Positions 7,045 to 9,128 of a stretch of 9,128 bases of DNA are shown here, one piece after another. The stretch's first letter is position 1. The number at the start of each line of letters is the position of its first letter. Position numbers and translations under genes: made by a program. The stretch lies in assembly GCA_015233285.1 (NCBI GenBank), contig JADFYA010000110.1, positions 496 through 9,623 on the forward strand, read 5' to 3'. The notes beneath the pieces were generated by a model. The model did not search any database and was not told the origin of the DNA. It saw only the letters and a program-made list of their open reading frames with translations. This DNA comes from Deltaproteobacteria bacterium (lineage in GTDB: Bacteria > Desulfobacterota > JADFXK01).

Positions 7045-7281
7045 CGTGAAAAACTCCTGATGCGATGCTAGGCTTTACCCGTTCCTCGCCGCCGAACAAA
7101 AATGCAGCGCCCCAATTGATGCGTTCCTAACATACTGTCTTTTATTTAAATCTGATCACAGAGAGAGTTTATCACCTGGCAGAAGGCCTCGGCATGATAA
7201 CGGCCGCTACGTCTCCCGTCCTCATTCATTCACCATATTTTCTTAATCACATTACCCGGTTGGGTCTGAAGGCTTTGACAT

Positions 7282-9128
7282 ATGGACCAAAAAAACAAAT
7301 CGAACAAAGCACAAGCCAACCCCCGGAAGAAGTTTTCTTTGGTCAGAATTCTCTTCAGATCATTCTTGCTGTTAATAATCATGATTTTCTTGGGGGCGGG
7401 GGTTGTCATCGGTGGCTTTTGTTACCGCCTTATGACTGATCTGCCATCCACAGATCAACTAAGAAATTTCGACCCGCCTCAAACGAGCATCGTTTACTCC
7501 GACGATGGGACTGAAATCGGCCGATTTTTTATTGAAAACCGGATTGTTGTTCCCTTTGCCAGAATTCCCGAACGGGTGGTGAATGCCTTTTTAGCGGCTG
7601 AAGATGCCCGGTTCTTTGAGCACCCCGGAATAGACTTTCTCCGTATTATCAAGGCATTTCTGAAGAATGTGGAGGCCGGCCAGATCGTCCAGGGCGGAAG
7701 CACCATTACCCAGCAGGTCATCAAGGCCATGTTGCTTACTCCGGAAAAAACTTACTACCGGAAAATCCAAGAGGCTGTTTTAGCCTACAAGATGGATCAA
7801 TACCTCAGTAAAAAAGAAATCTTAAATATTTATCTCAACAAGATTTACTTAGGACACGGCGCCTATGGCGTGGAAGCCGCAGCTCGGGCTTACTTTGATA
7901 AGAGCATCAACCAGTTGGATATAGCCGAAACAGCCATGATTGCCGGGATGGCTCCGGCCCCCAGCCGCTATTCCCCCATCAGCCACCCTCAACAAGCCAA
8001 AGACCGAAAGGCCTACGTCCTCAAACGCATGTTCGAACTGGGCTATATCAACGCCGAGGAGCGGGAAAAGGCCTTAAAGGAGGAGTTACGCCTCAGCCAC
8101 AGGGGCCGTCAGGCAATTCTGGCCGCACCTGATTTCACCGAGTACGTCCGCCGAACTTTAGAAAAGAAGTATGGCGCGGATACCTTAAATAAGGGCGGGT
8201 TGCGCGTTTATACCACGGTCAATCTCCCTCTCCAGGCCAAGGCGGTGGAGGCCGTCAACCACGGGGTCAGAGAACTGGATAAAAGGCAAGGTTTCCGGGG
8301 ACCTATCAGGATCATCAGCCGAAGAGAACTCGATGGCTATTGCAAACAACGCAGCGACGAAATGGGCAATTCGCCTCTCTCTAACGATGAAGTCTTGGAA
8401 GGGGTGGTCCTAAGTGTGGATCGAAGGAAAAATGAAGCCACATTCTGCCTGGGGAGTCATCGGGGTGTAGTTGATCTGGCCGACACTTTCGGGGCCAAGA
8501 CGGATGGACAACAAGCCAAGATGCGGCGCTTAGGAGATAGTCTCACCCCAGGCGCAGTTGTGGTTGTGCGCGTCATTGAGCAGGACGCCGATACCGAACT
8601 TTACCGGTTAGCTTTAGAAGACCCCCTGGTTCAGGGCGCCCTGTTGAGCCTGGAGGCTGAGACCGGACACGTCAAAGCCATGGTGGGGGGAAGAGATTTT
8701 AAGGCCAGCCAGTTTAATCGGGCCATCCAATCCCGGCGGCAACCGGGTTCTTCGTTCAAGCCCATCGTTTACGCCGCGGCGATGGACTCGGGGTTCACCC
8801 CGGCGAATGTCGTGGTTGACTCTCCCATGGTTTACGATGCCGGCCCCGGTGCGCCGGTGTGGAAGCCCAAAAACTATTCCGGTAAATTCAACGGCCCAAC
8901 AAGGCTCCGCGTCGCCCTGGCTAAATCCATCAACATCGTAACCATAAAATTGATGCAACAGGTCGGTGTCCAAAAGGTCATCGCCACCGCCGACCACGAG
9001 TTAAAGCCGGGCGTTTTGCTCGAACACGGTAAAAAGTATTTTATCGATGATCGGCTGGAAACGTGTGTCCTGTTGGAGGAACACGGAATCACGCCCATTG
9101 ATTTTGATCAGCCGTGGAACCGTACCGA
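7282..9128 (+). CDS. mrcA: Class A penicillin-binding protein, PBP1A type (3' truncated by window)
   Basis: A bifunctional peptidoglycan synthase that polymerises lipid II and cross-links stem peptides at the inner membrane. There are 615 complete codons in the window and no stop. A Lys/Arg-rich N-terminus precedes one membrane anchor (about 25-47). The GT51 glycosyltransferase follows, with E107 in EDARFFEHPG, QGGSTITQQ (137-145) and a conserved helix ending in IYLNKIYLG. An OB-type insert, typical of PBP1A, runs from about 325 to 460. The transpeptidase domain carries the SxxK motif S490-S-F-K493 (GSSFKP) and SxN at S549-I-N551. The KTG motif would lie further on and is not seen. The ATG at 7282 has GAAGG about 9 nt upstream. 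After VGVQKVIA (ending about 8985) the sequence no longer looks like a PBP but like a HAD nucleotidase C-terminus, although the frame stays open. The PBP identity up to there is secure. Confidence 0.93.
   Translation, partial: MDQKNKSNKAQANPRKKFSLVRILFRSFLLLIIMIFLGAGVVIGGFCYRLMTDLPSTDQLRNFDPPQTSIVYSDDGTEIGRFFIENRIVVPFARIPERVVNAFLAAEDARFFEHPGIDFLRIIKAFLKNVEAGQIVQGGSTITQQVIKAMLLTPEKTYYRKIQEAVLAYKMDQYLSKKEILNIYLNKIYLGHGAYGVEAAARAYFDKSINQLDIAETAMIAGMAPAPSRYSPISHPQQAKDRKAYVLKRMFELGYINAEEREKALKEELRLSHRGRQAILAAPDFTEYVRRTLEKKYGADTLNKGGLRVYTTVNLPLQAKAVEAVNHGVRELDKRQGFRGPIRIISRRELDGYCKQRSDEMGNSPLSNDEVLEGVVLSVDRRKNEATFCLGSHRGVVDLADTFGAKTDGQQAKMRRLGDSLTPGAVVVVRVIEQDADTELYRLALEDPLVQGALLSLEAETGHVKAMVGGRDFKASQFNRAIQSRRQPGSSFKPIVYAAAMDSGFTPANVVVDSPMVYDAGPGAPVWKPKNYSGKFNGPTRLRVALAKSINIVTIKLMQQVGVQKVIATADHELKPGVLLEHGKKYFIDDRLETCVLLEEHGITPIDFDQPWNRT
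8986..9128 (+). other. HAD 5'-nucleotidase-like C-terminal segment fused in frame to the PBP
   Basis: The last 47 codons read TADHELKPGVLL, then KKYFIDDRLETC, then EEHGITPI and FDQPWNR. This resembles the end of HAD-superfamily 5'-(deoxy)nucleotidases of the NT5C/COG5663 kind: a motif III lysine, a motif IV FIDDR acidic pair, then a helix, strand and FDQPWNR loop. Class A PBPs at this point normally continue with a helix and the approach to the KTG motif. The match is from memory of the family pattern, not a search. The HAD N-terminal half, with the catalytic DxD, is absent upstream. It may be a remnant joined by deletion, a misassembly, or less likely a divergent PBP stretch. Confidence 0.55.

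Larger units (their letters stand above)
6483..7281. other. Non-coding intergenic region between divergent qrcA and the PBP gene
   Basis: About 800 bp with no convincing gene. From the qrcA side it holds the probable qrc leader and promoter, then a GC-rich stretch (about 6650-6780), an AT-rich stretch (about 6790-6910) and a small dyad with an adjoining palindrome near 7027-7049. A plus-strand frame at 6803-6991 (62 codons) lacks a good ribosome binding site and any recognisable protein pattern, so I do not call it. No tRNA, riboswitch or insertion-sequence end was recognised. It must carry the promoter of the PBP gene, but I could not find a good -35/-10 pair on the plus strand. Confidence 0.6.

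Noticed and set aside
7176..7193. Sigma-54-like TGGCAG ... GGCA upstream of the PBP gene
   Set aside because: The GG and GC doublets are 14 bp apart rather than the required 12 bp (from GG to GC), so it does not fit a -24/-12 promoter.
7194..7439. 81-codon plus-strand frame overlapping the start of the PBP gene
   Set aside because: Out of frame with the clear PBP N-terminus and membrane anchor; no family pattern.

Overview
The window reads as chromosomal DNA from a sulfate-reducing or related Desulfobacterota-type bacterium. The main reason is a complete four-gene cluster on the minus strand that matches the Qrc menaquinone reductase in gene order, gene sizes and motifs: a multihaem cytochrome c (qrcA), a Tat-exported molybdopterin-oxidoreductase-like protein (qrcB), a 16-cysteine ferredoxin-like subunit (qrcC) and an NrfD-type membrane protein (qrcD). 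This lineage assignment is an inference from gene content; no rRNA or other taxonomic marker is present.

Layout. Positions 1-1058 (plus) hold the 3' part of a methyl-accepting chemotaxis protein gene that runs off the left edge; the visible part starts with a short cysteine motif and continues into the cytoplasmic signalling hairpin. A strong stem-loop at 1088-1123, T-rich on both sides, separates it from the convergent qrc operon. The qrc genes lie on the minus strand from 6482 down to 1167 in the order qrcA-qrcB-qrcC-qrcD, closely spaced, with a promoter candidate at 6600-6628. A roughly 0.8 kb non-coding stretch (6483-7281) follows and contains a few operator-like repeats. From 7282 to the right edge (plus) is a class A penicillin-binding protein gene (PBP1A type), truncated by the window.

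How the parts work together. In Qrc, periplasmic electrons from H2 or formate oxidation, carried by type I cytochrome c3, enter QrcA, pass through the QrcB/QrcC periplasmic module and reduce menaquinone at QrcD. The quinol then feeds the sulfate-reduction membrane complexes. The chemoreceptor and the cell-wall synthase are unrelated neighbours in separate transcription units.

I see no new defence system, mobile element, CRISPR array or RNA gene. The most unusual feature is at the right edge. The PBP1A transpeptidase sequence stops resembling its family at about 8983-9000 and continues, in frame, as what looks like the C-terminal part of a HAD-type 5'-nucleotidase. That is either a chimeric assembly or a real gene fusion or deletion.
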